Program-made: the position numbers and the translations under genes
Source: Compostibacter hankyongensis
Lineage (GTDB): Bacteria; Bacteroidota; Bacteroidia; Chitinophagales; Chitinophagaceae
Direction: 5' to 3'
NCBI RefSeq assembly: GCF_039541075.1
Contig: NZ_BAABFN010000004.1
Location: 248,001-312,000 of the forward strand
DNA length: 64,000 nucleotides
In this document: positions 19,481-28,875 of the stretch, piece by piece
Numbering within the stretch: position 1 is the first letter of the stretch
How the letters are laid out: each line of letters starts with the position of its first letter
The notes under the pieces: model-generated
What the model was told of the DNA's origin: nothing
What the model saw: only the letters and a program-made list of their open reading frames with translations
Database searches by the model: none

Positions 19481-20683
19481 ATGAAGAAACAGCAGTTTTT
19501 TATCAGTCCGCCATTCTGCGGACTCCTTAGCATGCTCATGTTGGCTGCCTTATGGCAGGGATGCAAAAGAGAAACAGATGCTTATATAGATCCTAAGGCT
19601 CCCGCTCCGGCGCAGGTAAGCGGCCTGAAGATCACCAGCACGCCGGGCGGTGCTTTTATCACTTATAAAATACCCGAAGACCCCAATCTGTTTTATGTAA
19701 AGGCGGAATATGAAATCCAGCCGGGTGTATTCCGGGAGGCCAAGTCCTCGTATTATACCGATACCCTTGCCTTGGTGGGCTTCGGGGATACCCTTAGCCA
19801 TGAAGTGAAAATATACAGCGTTGGCCGAAACAACAAGGAATCGGAGCCGATCTCTTTGAATGTAAAGCCGCTTACCCCGCCGGTGAGATCCATATTTGAG
19901 ACGCTGGCCTTGGGCTCTACTTTCGGGGGGGTATTTGTGTCTTTTAAGGACAGCACACAGGCCAATATCGGTATAACATTAATGGTTGAAGATTCTTTGG
20001 GCATGGGTACATGGGAGCCGTTAGGGACCTACTATACCGCTGAATTAGAAGGGGTTTTTGCAGCCCGGGGACTGGATACGGTTGAAAGAAAATTCGGCGC
20101 GTATATACAGGACCATTGGCTTAACCGGTCGGATACGCTGATCGCCCGCTTAACGCCGCGTTTTGAGGAGTTAATACCTAAAGATAAATTTAAGGCATTG
20201 AAGCTGGAGTCGGATAACTGGCAGCCTGTTGCTGCTAAATATAACATGGAAAACCTGTGGGATGGCATTGAACTGGAAAGTGAAAACCAGTTTGCACCCC
20301 CTACTAAACCGTTGCCCGAGTGGTTCTCAATCGATCTGGGACACGAGGTTATTTTCAGCCGGATGAAGCTGTTTCAAAGAATTCAATACCCCTACAACGG
20401 GGCATGGGTAAAAAAGTTTGCCATATACGGTTCCAATACACTCAGCGATGATTGGGCAGACTGGGAGCTGCTGGCGACGTTTGACTACAAGACACCCTCG
20501 GGGCTGCCCTGGCCGCAGTATACGGCCGACGATCTGGCTTACGCGAGAACCGGTCAGGATTTCGCTTTCCCCGACGGGCTCCCTGCCGTACGGTACATGC
20601 GTTTTAAGGTTCTGGAAACCTACAATATGACGGGGCAGTTCTACTTCGGGGAGTTTACGTTCTGGGGGAAAATGGTACCCTAA
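19481..20683 (+). CDS. Surface lipoprotein with DUF4959/DUF5126-like and F5/8-type C (DUF5000-like) domains
   Basis: A 400-residue lipoprotein (Cys in LWQGCKRETDAYIDPKA). An Ig-like N-terminal part (APAPAQVSGLKITSTPGGA) matches DUF4959-type modules, a middle beta domain resembles DUF5126, and the C-terminal about 160 residues (from LESDNWQPVAAKYNMENLWD) look like a discoidin/F5/8 type C (DUF5000) fold that often binds glycans. Such proteins follow susD in many glycan loci and act as accessory surface glycan-binding proteins. The DUF names are from memory of the family patterns and need a profile search. Confidence 0.82.
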   Translation: MKKQQFFISPPFCGLLSMLMLAALWQGCKRETDAYIDPKAPAPAQVSGLKITSTPGGAFITYKIPEDPNLFYVKAEYEIQPGVFREAKSSYYTDTLALVGFGDTLSHEVKIYSVGRNNKESEPISLNVKPLTPPVRSIFETLALGSTFGGVFVSFKDSTQANIGITLMVEDSLGMGTWEPLGTYYTAELEGVFAARGLDTVERKFGAYIQDHWLNRSDTLIARLTPRFEELIPKDKFKALKLESDNWQPVAAKYNMENLWDGIELESENQFAPPTKPLPEWFSIDLGHEVIFSRMKLFQRIQYPYNGAWVKKFAIYGSNTLSDDWADWELLATFDYKTPSGLPWPQYTADDLAYARTGQDFAFPDGLPAVRYMRFKVLETYNMTGQFYFGEFTFWGKMVP

Positions 20684-20724
20684 AAGAAACAGCTTATAAA
20701 ATACTGGCAAAAAAGGCATTCAAG

Positions 20725-21918
20725 ATGAAAAGAACAACCGGCTATTTATATTTAGCGGCATTGTCCGCAATTATCCTGACCATCGGTGCCTGCGGGAAGA
20801 TGGATGATGAATTCCGGAAATTTGTCGTTCCGGGCGGGGTTACCTATCCGGGCAAAGCTACCCGGGTGGTAGGTTATCCGGGGCGTGACAGGATAAAGAT
20901 ATCCTGGTCCAGGGGACAGGATCCGAGTGTGGTCAAAGCCCTTATATTCTGGAACTATTATACGGATTCCGTGGAGGTCAATATCCCACCAGACGGCGAT
21001 GATACCATCAGTGTGATGATCGACAACTTACCGGAAAAAGCATACTCCTTCATCATTAAAACGTATGATGCCAAAGGGAATGTTTCTGTTCCGGTAGAGT
21101 TGCTAAGTGAAACATATGGAGATCTGTATCAAGCCAGCTTGTTAACCCGCCCCTTGAGCTCAAGCACGATGGAACCAAGGAATACGATCAATATTATATG
21201 GGGAGTTGCAGATGTATCAAACGGAGCGTATGCAACTGAAGTAAAATATACGGACACACTTGGACATTCCCGTATTCAGCGTATGCCTATAACCGAAGAT
21301 ACCTCCGTAATATCCGGTGTTCAGGAAGGCGGCGACTTTCAATACCGAACCTTATTTCTACCCGACTCTCTGAGCATAGATACTTTTTATACGGATTATA
21401 CCCAGGTAAAAGTCCCGCGCTTTGTAGAGGTGATCCCTAAAGATACCTGGAAGGTATATCCTTTGCCGGGCGATTTCTATCAGCATGATCCTAAATATCC
21501 TGTGACCAATGTATGGGATGGGAATACAACGACGGACGGGAACATTTTCCTGGTCCAGGGTTCGGATCCGGCCATTAGTCAGCCAAACTGGTTTACAGTA
21601 GATATGGGATTCAAGGCAGTCTTTAATAAAGTAGAGTTGTTCCAAAGGCCCCATGGATCAACCCCTTTCCAGACCTATTGGCCTAAGAAATTTTCCATTT
21701 GGGGAAGCAATGACCCCGATGCGGATGGGGGATGGGATCATTGGCATTTGCTGGGAACCTTCACTTATACTGCTTCAGCATTTTCTGAAGCCTTTCAATT
21801 CCCTGATAATGGTGAGGCGTATCAGTATTTTAGATTTGAGCTTTTGGAAAATTATGGTGCATCGGATTATCAGTACCAGTTAACAGAGCTTACTTTTAGG
21901 GGAACTATTATTCCATAA
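20725..21918 (+). CDS. Surface lipoprotein with DUF4998-like and F5/8-type C (DUF5000-like) domains
   Basis: A 397-residue lipoprotein (signal ending in TIGACGKMDDEF). The N-terminal half has the DUF4998 look (VTYPGKATRVVGYPGRDRIKISW), and the C-terminal half (from IPKDTWKVYPLPGDFYQHDP) is a discoidin-like domain parallel to that of the preceding gene, including a shared W-F-T/S-V/I-D segment and a conserved ending LTFRGTIIP/FTFWGKMVP. The two genes look like diverged partners sharing the C-terminal module. Probably a surface glycan-binding accessory of the same operon. Confidence 0.82.
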   Translation: MKRTTGYLYLAALSAIILTIGACGKMDDEFRKFVVPGGVTYPGKATRVVGYPGRDRIKISWSRGQDPSVVKALIFWNYYTDSVEVNIPPDGDDTISVMIDNLPEKAYSFIIKTYDAKGNVSVPVELLSETYGDLYQASLLTRPLSSSTMEPRNTINIIWGVADVSNGAYATEVKYTDTLGHSRIQRMPITEDTSVISGVQEGGDFQYRTLFLPDSLSIDTFYTDYTQVKVPRFVEVIPKDTWKVYPLPGDFYQHDPKYPVTNVWDGNTTTDGNIFLVQGSDPAISQPNWFTVDMGFKAVFNKVELFQRPHGSTPFQTYWPKKFSIWGSNDPDADGGWDHWHLLGTFTYTASAFSEAFQFPDNGEAYQYFRFELLENYGASDYQYQLTELTFRGTIIP

Positions 21919-21936
21919 AGGCAGAATTTATTATCT

Positions 21937-23994
21937 ATGCGTACCATTCTATTTGCTATTACGTTTTCGTGTCTATGCATAATGGCACATGCACAATCCT
22001 TTGTCCATCCGGGCATCGACCAGTCGGCGAAAGATCTGGCCTATCTGAAACAACTGATCGCCCGGAAACAGGAACCCTGGAAAAGCGCCTATGACAAGCT
22101 GGTAAAAGATACCGATACCACCTTTGCTGTCCATGCGCATGCCCATGTGCTGAGGGGGCCTTATGCCAAACCCAATATCGGCGGGGACGATTTATCCCAA
22201 AGTGCAACGGTGGCCTATAACTGCGCGCTGCTCTGGTACCTGACGAAGGACCGGAATTATGCCCATACGGCGATTCGCATTCTGGACGGCTGGTCGGACA
22301 CTCTTTGGGATTTCGATTACAACGATGCCAAGCTACTCGCCGGCTGGACGGGACACGCCTTTTGCAATGCCGCTGAGATCCTGCGTTATACTGACGCCGG
22401 TTGGAGCCAGAAAGGCGTCGACCGGTTCACCCATATGCTGATGACCGTTTACTATCCGCTGCTCCGGTATTATTTCCCCACTGCGAACGGGAACTGGGAT
22501 GGTGCGATCTGCCATAGCCTGCTGGCCATCGCGATCTTTACCGATAACCGCCCTTTATTCAATGATGCTGTGGATCACCTGCTGCACGGCCCGGTCAACG
22601 GAAGCATTTTTAAATACATCTATCCCAACGGGCAGTGTGAGGAGTCCGGACGGGATCAGGGACATGTACAGCTGGGACTCGATGAGTTCGCGGGTGCGGC
22701 GCAGGTCGCTTTTACCCAGGGGGTGGACCTGTTTTCCATCGGCGATAACCGCATCGGCCGGGGCTATGAATATACGACCGGATACCTGCTCGGACATACC
22801 CCTTACTGCTATTGCGAGATCTCTCCCCGGGCCATGCATCTGGGTGGTGGTTTCGAATATGTTTACCGCCATTATGCCGCCCTGGGGATCCGGCTTCCTT
22901 TCGTCGCCCGGGCTGCCGACTCGATGCGCGCGAAAGTACCCCAGCGCACCCTTACCGCCGTCAGGGCCGCCTTTGCCCATGCCGCCTCCCCGATCAGAAC
23001 CCTCGTCAACGATTCGACCGCCTACATTGCGGGCGCCGATAAAGACGTCCCGGATATCCCCGCAGATGCCATCCAGGTACAGCCCGGCCAATCCGTGCAG
23101 CAGGCGCTGGACCGTGCGGCAGGTACCGGGAGGTGGGTGGTTTTGGCCAAGGGGGTGCACCCCCTCGACACCGCGCTGAAGCTCCCCAGCGGGGTAACCC
23201 TTTCGGGCATGGGCACCGGTTCGGTCCTTTTTCTAAAGCCGGAGGCCGGCCGCGATGCGATCGTCAATGCTACGGACGACCTGCACGACATCACGCTGCG
23301 CAACTTTGTAGTGGAAGGCGCCCTGCAGCCTCACCCCGGTAATGATCCCAACAGCTCGAGGTCCTTTAACAACAAAGGTAACCGCGGGGGCGTCCTCTTT
23401 CGGAGTGCGGCGGTGAACCGGATGCATGGATTACACTTCATGAACCTTACCGTGCGGAACTGCACGTATAACGGCGTTTTCATCAGCGGTGCCCGGGATC
23501 TGACCTTTTCCGGCTGTGATCTTAATGAAAACGGAGCTGCGGTAGTCCCCGGTCCCAAGCTGCAGCACAACCTGCTGCTGACACATTGCAGCAGCATTCT
23601 CGTCCGGGACAGCCGCCTGGACGGCTCTCCAAACGGATCCGGTATTTATCTGCAGAGCTGTGAACAAGTCTCGGTAACTGACAATGAACTGGCCCGGAAT
23701 GCGCTCAACGGGATATCGGTCAGTGAAAGCGCCGGTATAACGATCACCGGCAACCTGATCGAAGGGAACGACCAAAGTGGCGTCCATGCGGAATATCTCT
23801 ACACCGGGAACCGGAAGATGACCGTCTCCGGAAACCGGATCCATTTTAACGGAGGGTATGGGATTGAATCATACGGGACCGATAATATCAGCATTCAAAA
23901 CAATCTGTTGAGCGGAAACGGTATTTTTACAGGTACGATCGATAATAAGGATCAGCTCAAAGTGGCTGATACGAAAAAGATAGTATTGAGATAA
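21937..23994 (+). CDS. Secreted two-domain protein: alginate-lyase-like domain plus right-handed beta-helix
   Basis: A 685-residue protein with signal peptide MRTILFAITFSCLCIMAHA. Residues about 30-350 match the alpha/alpha alginate lyase superfamily (PF05426-like): N186-W-D-G with H193 nearby and E236-S-G-R-D-Q-G-H243, motifs known from PL5/PL38-type lyases acting on mannuronan or glucuronan. From about residue 370 (QPGQSVQQALDRAAGTGRW) it turns into a right-handed parallel beta-helix with repeated G-I-x-I/V and N-x-I-x-x-N turns. It probably cleaves a uronate-containing polysaccharide by beta-elimination. Which domain is catalytic, and on what, is not decided by sequence alone. Confidence 0.8.
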   Translation: MRTILFAITFSCLCIMAHAQSFVHPGIDQSAKDLAYLKQLIARKQEPWKSAYDKLVKDTDTTFAVHAHAHVLRGPYAKPNIGGDDLSQSATVAYNCALLWYLTKDRNYAHTAIRILDGWSDTLWDFDYNDAKLLAGWTGHAFCNAAEILRYTDAGWSQKGVDRFTHMLMTVYYPLLRYYFPTANGNWDGAICHSLLAIAIFTDNRPLFNDAVDHLLHGPVNGSIFKYIYPNGQCEESGRDQGHVQLGLDEFAGAAQVAFTQGVDLFSIGDNRIGRGYEYTTGYLLGHTPYCYCEISPRAMHLGGGFEYVYRHYAALGIRLPFVARAADSMRAKVPQRTLTAVRAAFAHAASPIRTLVNDSTAYIAGADKDVPDIPADAIQVQPGQSVQQALDRAAGTGRWVVLAKGVHPLDTALKLPSGVTLSGMGTGSVLFLKPEAGRDAIVNATDDLHDITLRNFVVEGALQPHPGNDPNSSRSFNNKGNRGGVLFRSAAVNRMHGLHFMNLTVRNCTYNGVFISGARDLTFSGCDLNENGAAVVPGPKLQHNLLLTHCSSILVRDSRLDGSPNGSGIYLQSCEQVSVTDNELARNALNGISVSESAGITITGNLIEGNDQSGVHAEYLYTGNRKMTVSGNRIHFNGGYGIESYGTDNISIQNNLLSGNGIFTGTIDNKDQLKVADTKKIVLR

Positions 23995-24080
23995 GATAGT
24001 CCATTGGATTGTTGTGTTCGACAGGCACACAGAACTTTATCAGAGATCCCGGAGTTATTACATTTAAATCGTTAGAATTA

Positions 24081-25946
24081 ATGAGACGGATGACCATCGC
24101 ATTTAAAAGAGGCCTTTTCATAAGCTTTTTGGCAGTAATTGTTTTGTTGATTGGTTTTTCCGCACAAGCGACGCCCGATATTAAAATCATCCACAGCCTG
24201 TTATCTCCCGATAAAAATACCAAAATAGAAATCGGTATAGACGCCACCGGTAACTTGTTGTACAGAACTTTTTACCAACAAACGATAGTGAACACCTGGT
24301 CAAAAATGGGTTTTGTGATGGATGGAAAAACGGCCGGAGCACATACCGTTATGGATGAAAAGACAGTGTCCCGTCATCGGGGAAGTTTTGCCTGGCGGTT
24401 GGGTGAAGATGATTCTATCTCTAATGATTATAACCAGGCCATATTAATGTGCAGAAGCGCTGATTTAAATTTCAATCTAATCCTGCGCATTTTTAACGGA
24501 AGTGTCGCGTTTCGCTATCAGATACCTGTTCAGCCGGGGGTTAATAATGTAGCGATAACCAGGGAACTGACAACATTTGCTTTTAATAAGCCGCTGACCG
24601 TTTATCAATATAATCAGGAGTCAGTTTTTCACCCGGTTGAAATAGACTCGTTAAGGAAAAGCTGTGATCTGCCGGCAACACTTACTGACTATAAGCATAC
24701 GTATATCAGTATTGGTGAAGCGGATAATGATAACTATGCAAAATCGGAATTAACGAAAGGCGATGCGGCGCATAGTTTTCGGGTTTCCTTTATGCATGAT
24801 GCTGCTGTTCGGATAGCGAAAAATTACACAACGCCCTGGAGAACGATCAGCTTTTCCAACACAGCCATCGGATTACATGCATGCAGTCAGCTTTATCTTA
24901 AGCTGGTAAATCCGGTCTCCGATTCCATGCCTGATTGGATTAGACCGGGCAAGCTGATCAGGGCGCAGCTAACAACCGAAAGCGGCATGCGATGCATTGA
25001 TTTTGCCGCGAAACATAATTTTCAATACATATTATTTGATGCAGGCTGGTATGGAAAAGAATTTAATTCCATATCAGATCCTACTACCTATATAAAAGGG
25101 CTGGACATGCCGGCGATCATTAAATATGGTAAGTCCAGGCATATTGGCGTTATCCTGTATGTCAATTACGTCGGTTTAAGAAAATACCTTGACAGAATTA
25201 TACCCCTGTATAAAGAATGGGGCGTAGCGGGGATGAAGTTCGGTTTTGTGGACGGCATGACACAGGAAGGGATCAGCTGGCTGGCTTCCGCTGTAAGAAA
25301 AGCGACTGATGCAGGTTTTATTATTGATGTCCATGATAATTACAAGCCTACCGGACTCAGCAGAAAATACCCGGCCTGGCTGACACAGGAAGGGGTCAGA
25401 GGAGATGAGAATGGTCCGGATGCATTTCATACTACGACATTGCCGTTTACGCGCTTCCTGGCAGGGCCGGCTGATTTTACCTTTTGTTATCCCAATGCGA
25501 CGAACAGCTTCAGCAAAAACCTGAAGGTGAGCATGGCGCACCAGCTGGCTTTAACCGTGATTTATTTCAGTCCTTTGCAGTCCATGTTCTGGTATGGCAA
25601 GCCTGAAGATTATACGAATGAAAAGGAAATAGAATTCTTTAAGTATGTGCCCACAGTCTGGGATGAGTCCCACTATCTGGCCGGGGAAATAGGGAAGTAT
25701 ATCAGTGTTGCCCGGAGGAAAGGAAATGTCTGGTTTGTAGGAAATGCCGCCGGATTAGAAGATTGGGACGGTGCTATAAAACTGGATTTCTTAAAGGCGA
25801 ATATCATTTATGAAGCTGCAATTTATGAGGATGATGGTAAGGGTGGGATTGGTAAGAGAATAATACAGGTTAAAAAGGGAGAAGATCTTCCAATAAATAT
25901 CAGAGCAAAGTGTGGACAGGCAATTATTATGCGTCCATTGAAATAG
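24081..25946 (+). CDS. Glycoside hydrolase family 97 protein (alpha-glucosidase/alpha-galactosidase-like)
   Basis: A secreted GH97 enzyme of about 621 residues. The ATG at 24081 gives a signal peptide ending near FSAQA. The GH97 N-terminal beta domain (SPDKNTKIEIGIDATGNLLY) precedes the (beta/alpha)8 barrel with the hallmark YKPTGLSRKYPAWLTQEG and a C-terminal beta domain. In retaining GH97 members the nucleophile is an Asp in a K-x-D-F segment; here the segment reads M385-K-F-G388-F-V-D-G, with Gly at that place, while the Glu of TQE437GVRG is kept. That pattern fits the inverting (SusB-like) subgroup. The gene is visibly richer in A/T than the lyase gene before it. Confidence 0.88.
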   Translation: MRRMTIAFKRGLFISFLAVIVLLIGFSAQATPDIKIIHSLLSPDKNTKIEIGIDATGNLLYRTFYQQTIVNTWSKMGFVMDGKTAGAHTVMDEKTVSRHRGSFAWRLGEDDSISNDYNQAILMCRSADLNFNLILRIFNGSVAFRYQIPVQPGVNNVAITRELTTFAFNKPLTVYQYNQESVFHPVEIDSLRKSCDLPATLTDYKHTYISIGEADNDNYAKSELTKGDAAHSFRVSFMHDAAVRIAKNYTTPWRTISFSNTAIGLHACSQLYLKLVNPVSDSMPDWIRPGKLIRAQLTTESGMRCIDFAAKHNFQYILFDAGWYGKEFNSISDPTTYIKGLDMPAIIKYGKSRHIGVILYVNYVGLRKYLDRIIPLYKEWGVAGMKFGFVDGMTQEGISWLASAVRKATDAGFIIDVHDNYKPTGLSRKYPAWLTQEGVRGDENGPDAFHTTTLPFTRFLAGPADFTFCYPNATNSFSKNLKVSMAHQLALTVIYFSPLQSMFWYGKPEDYTNEKEIEFFKYVPTVWDESHYLAGEIGKYISVARRKGNVWFVGNAAGLEDWDGAIKLDFLKANIIYEAAIYEDDGKGGIGKRIIQVKKGEDLPINIRAKCGQAIIMRPLK

Positions 25947-26050
25947 CCGTACGCCCTTTTTTTAATATCCCGACAGCTTACCTTAGGGCGTTTTATCAAA
26001 AATTTAAATAGTATGGAAATAAAGAGCGTAGCCGGGTAATACAATATATT

Positions 26051-28729
26051 ATGAAGATTTTTTCGGCTGTCACACGATTTGTTTTCACGCTCATGATGGC
26101 TTCGACTGCGTTCTGGGCTTCCGGTGGGCCGTCCGCTCCCATGGACCTGCTGGTCAACGGCGTGAGCAATCCGCAGGCGATTGATGGCGGCAAGCCGCGT
26201 TTCACTTGGATGTTTAGGGACGACCGTCGCGGGGCAATGCAAACTGCGTATGAGATCCTTGTGGCCTCCAGACCCGAGCGCCTGGTTGCGGGTAAAGCAG
26301 ATTACTGGGACAGCGGTAAAGTGACTTCGGACAAATCAACTTCGGTTGGATATGGTGGGAGGCCGTTGCCTGCTGCTACACGGTTCTGGTGGAAGGTTCG
26401 GATTTGGGATGAGACCGGTAAGGCCAGCCTTTACAGCGCACCGGCTTTTTTTGACATGGGCTTAAATCAAAAAGGCTGGACAGCGCATTACATCTGGGAT
26501 GGAGCCGACAAAGCCAATCACTTTGTCTATTTCCGCAAGCGTTTTGTGATCTCGAATAAACCGGTATTGGCCAAAGTCTATGTTACGGCGATCAACGATT
26601 ATCTTCTGTATTGCAACGGACAACTCCTGGGGCAAGGCCCGGCGCGGTGCGACCCGTATCACTATGGCCAATACAATGCTTACGATGTGACCAAGCTGCT
26701 GAAACCCGGCACGAATGTATTTGCCGCCGTCGGACACAAGGCGATCCCCTGGTCCGGCAATCCCAATCTCAAGCCCGCTTTTCTGCTGGAAGCCCGGTTT
26801 TTGTATCCTGACGGCTCGTCTTCCACGATCGGAACGGATGAATCGTGGAAGATGTTGTCGCCTACCGCTTTTATTGAAGCCGATCCGACATATTTCGGCA
26901 GCGGAAGAGGCAACCGCGCCGCCATTCGGTTTGATTCGCGCCGGGAACCTGTTGGCTGGAAAAACGTTGGTTTTGATGATTCCGATTGGGCCTCTCCCAT
27001 GGTAGTGAACCGCTCCGACTATCATTTGTTTGCGCAAAAGGCGCCGACAGAACGGGTGCAGGCTGCACTTAGGCCGGTTAGCGTCACCCGGACCAACGGC
27101 GCTTGGTTGGTGGATTTCGGACAGTGTATTAACGGCTGGCCCAAACTCACCATGCGCGTGAACCATCCGGGTGATACCGTGCGCGTGGAATACTTCCAGA
27201 TGATCGGCGAGCGGAAGCCCTCCGGCTGGGACGAATATATTTGTCACGGCGGCAAAGAAACCTGGGATGCAAATTTTGGGCGTTACACCTCGTTCCAGAC
27301 ATTCAGGATCACCGGCTACGCAGGGAAATTGAGCGCTTCTGACGTCAGCGGTATGTGGGCTTATGGCGATGCGGATGTGACCGGAAGGTTCCGTTGTTCG
27401 AGCGATTTGCTTAATGACATTTACAAAATGTGCGAGCGTTCGGCGCGGCAGAGCGTTCAGCAAGGCATCATCAGCGTGGATGCCCAGCGCGAACAACTGC
27501 CGTGGCTGGCGGATGCCTGGAGTATTGCCAACGTCCTGCTTTACAACCACCGCAACACAACGATGATCGACAAAGTAGTCCGTGACTTTGCAGGAGAACA
27601 AATGACCAACGGATATATCCGGAACGTCAGCCCGGGGCATGGATTTGAAGGCGCGGATGGACATGGCCGGATTCCCGAATGGGCCATGTATTGGCCCATG
27701 TTGTTGTGGCAGCAATATCTGTTTTCAGGCGATGAAACGCTTCTTCGGGAAATGGCGCCGCGCGTGGCGCTTTTTTTGGAGTGGCTTAAACCCTTTCAGG
27801 ATCCGGAAACCAAACTGCTGAACCCGCTTAAAATGTGGCGTATTTCCGATTTTGCCGGCGGCGATATGCCCGGCGGCGGCTACAATATTGCCACCGCCTG
27901 CCAATACTATGAGAACCTGCGCATTGCTTCGCGTGTTTTTTCAGTGTTGGGAGAAACCAACCGAAGCGAAGATTATTTGCGGCAGGCGGAGAGCGTCAAA
28001 GAAGGCATCAATACTCATTTGTTCAACGGTCGATACTATCTTGCACGGACTGACACCAGTAAGATGTTCCCGCTTGCATCCGCGTGGCCGTTGCGTTTCG
28101 ACATCGAGCGGGCAGCAGACAAATCCAAAATTCTCGCCGCGGTTGAAAAATCCGGCAAACCAAACATCGGCGGCTATGGCGGTGATGCGTTCTATAGCGG
28201 AATGTTGAACGCGGGCGAGGGGGCATATGTGGTGCACGACCTGGCGCGTTATCGCCCCATGTTGGATTCAAACCGAACCTGTTGGGAGCAATTCGGTCTC
28301 GGCGGCGAGGTGAATCACGCCTGGACTTCCTATCCCGGGTATCTTTTTCAGAAATATATTCTCGGCATTCAGCCCACTGGCGGCGGCTTTGCCACGTTCG
28401 ATATCCGGCCGAATATAAGCGGTCTGACATTTGCGGAAGGCGCGGTTCCCACAGTAAAAGGACTTATCACGACAGGCTGGAAGAAACATGCTGCAGGCAA
28501 GCTTTCGCTTTCGGTTCATGTTCCTGCCAATACGCGTGCAACGATCTATATTCCCAAACTGACCCAGGGAGATTTTACCATAATGGAATCCGGAAAGATC
28601 CTGTGGCCGGTAGCATCGCAGGTTAAGTACACCGGAGTGATGGCTGTTTCAGAAGAAGAAACTTCCATCAAATGTCTGGTGAGCGCCGGCGACTACCGGT
28701 TTAGCGAAGCGCTATTAAATTCCAAATGA
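26051..28729 (+). CDS. Alpha-L-rhamnosidase (GH78 family)
   Basis: A secreted enzyme of 892 residues. Domains in order: signal peptide (residues 1-25), N-terminal Bac_rhamnosid_N-type fibronectin-like domain (LVNGVSNPQAIDGGKPRFTW), jelly-roll domains, then the alpha/alpha-toroid with VDAQREQLPWLADAW and a C-terminal beta domain. The R480-E481 pair in that segment corresponds to the catalytic Glu region (typical CPxRExRxW). The usual CP before it is DA here, a small deviation. It would remove terminal alpha-L-rhamnose from a glycan, which supports a rhamnose-containing substrate for the locus. Confidence 0.9.
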   Translation: MKIFSAVTRFVFTLMMASTAFWASGGPSAPMDLLVNGVSNPQAIDGGKPRFTWMFRDDRRGAMQTAYEILVASRPERLVAGKADYWDSGKVTSDKSTSVGYGGRPLPAATRFWWKVRIWDETGKASLYSAPAFFDMGLNQKGWTAHYIWDGADKANHFVYFRKRFVISNKPVLAKVYVTAINDYLLYCNGQLLGQGPARCDPYHYGQYNAYDVTKLLKPGTNVFAAVGHKAIPWSGNPNLKPAFLLEARFLYPDGSSSTIGTDESWKMLSPTAFIEADPTYFGSGRGNRAAIRFDSRREPVGWKNVGFDDSDWASPMVVNRSDYHLFAQKAPTERVQAALRPVSVTRTNGAWLVDFGQCINGWPKLTMRVNHPGDTVRVEYFQMIGERKPSGWDEYICHGGKETWDANFGRYTSFQTFRITGYAGKLSASDVSGMWAYGDADVTGRFRCSSDLLNDIYKMCERSARQSVQQGIISVDAQREQLPWLADAWSIANVLLYNHRNTTMIDKVVRDFAGEQMTNGYIRNVSPGHGFEGADGHGRIPEWAMYWPMLLWQQYLFSGDETLLREMAPRVALFLEWLKPFQDPETKLLNPLKMWRISDFAGGDMPGGGYNIATACQYYENLRIASRVFSVLGETNRSEDYLRQAESVKEGINTHLFNGRYYLARTDTSKMFPLASAWPLRFDIERAADKSKILAAVEKSGKPNIGGYGGDAFYSGMLNAGEGAYVVHDLARYRPMLDSNRTCWEQFGLGGEVNHAWTSYPGYLFQKYILGIQPTGGGFATFDIRPNISGLTFAEGAVPTVKGLITTGWKKHAAGKLSLSVHVPANTRATIYIPKLTQGDFTIMESGKILWPVASQVKYTGVMAVSEEETSIKCLVSAGDYRFSEALLNSK

Positions 28730-28828
28730 CTTGTTGCCGCCTCCCTGCAATTTAGAGGAAAATATGACAGCGACGAAAGCAAATGTTCTGGTCGTGGCAA
28801 AGCTATCTATAGATCATGCTAACCTATG

Positions 28829-28836
28829 TATCTTTG
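28829..28836 (+). promoter_or_regulatory. Possible -7 box upstream of the helical secreted protein gene
   Basis: TATCTTTG matches the Bacteroidota -7 consensus TAnnTTTG exactly and lies 40 bp before the ATG at 28876. No TTTG is seen at the right distance upstream, so this is only a candidate. Confidence 0.25.
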
Positions 28837-28875
28837 GTCGAATATTTAAGCTAATTGACTAAAAGTAATGCGGTC

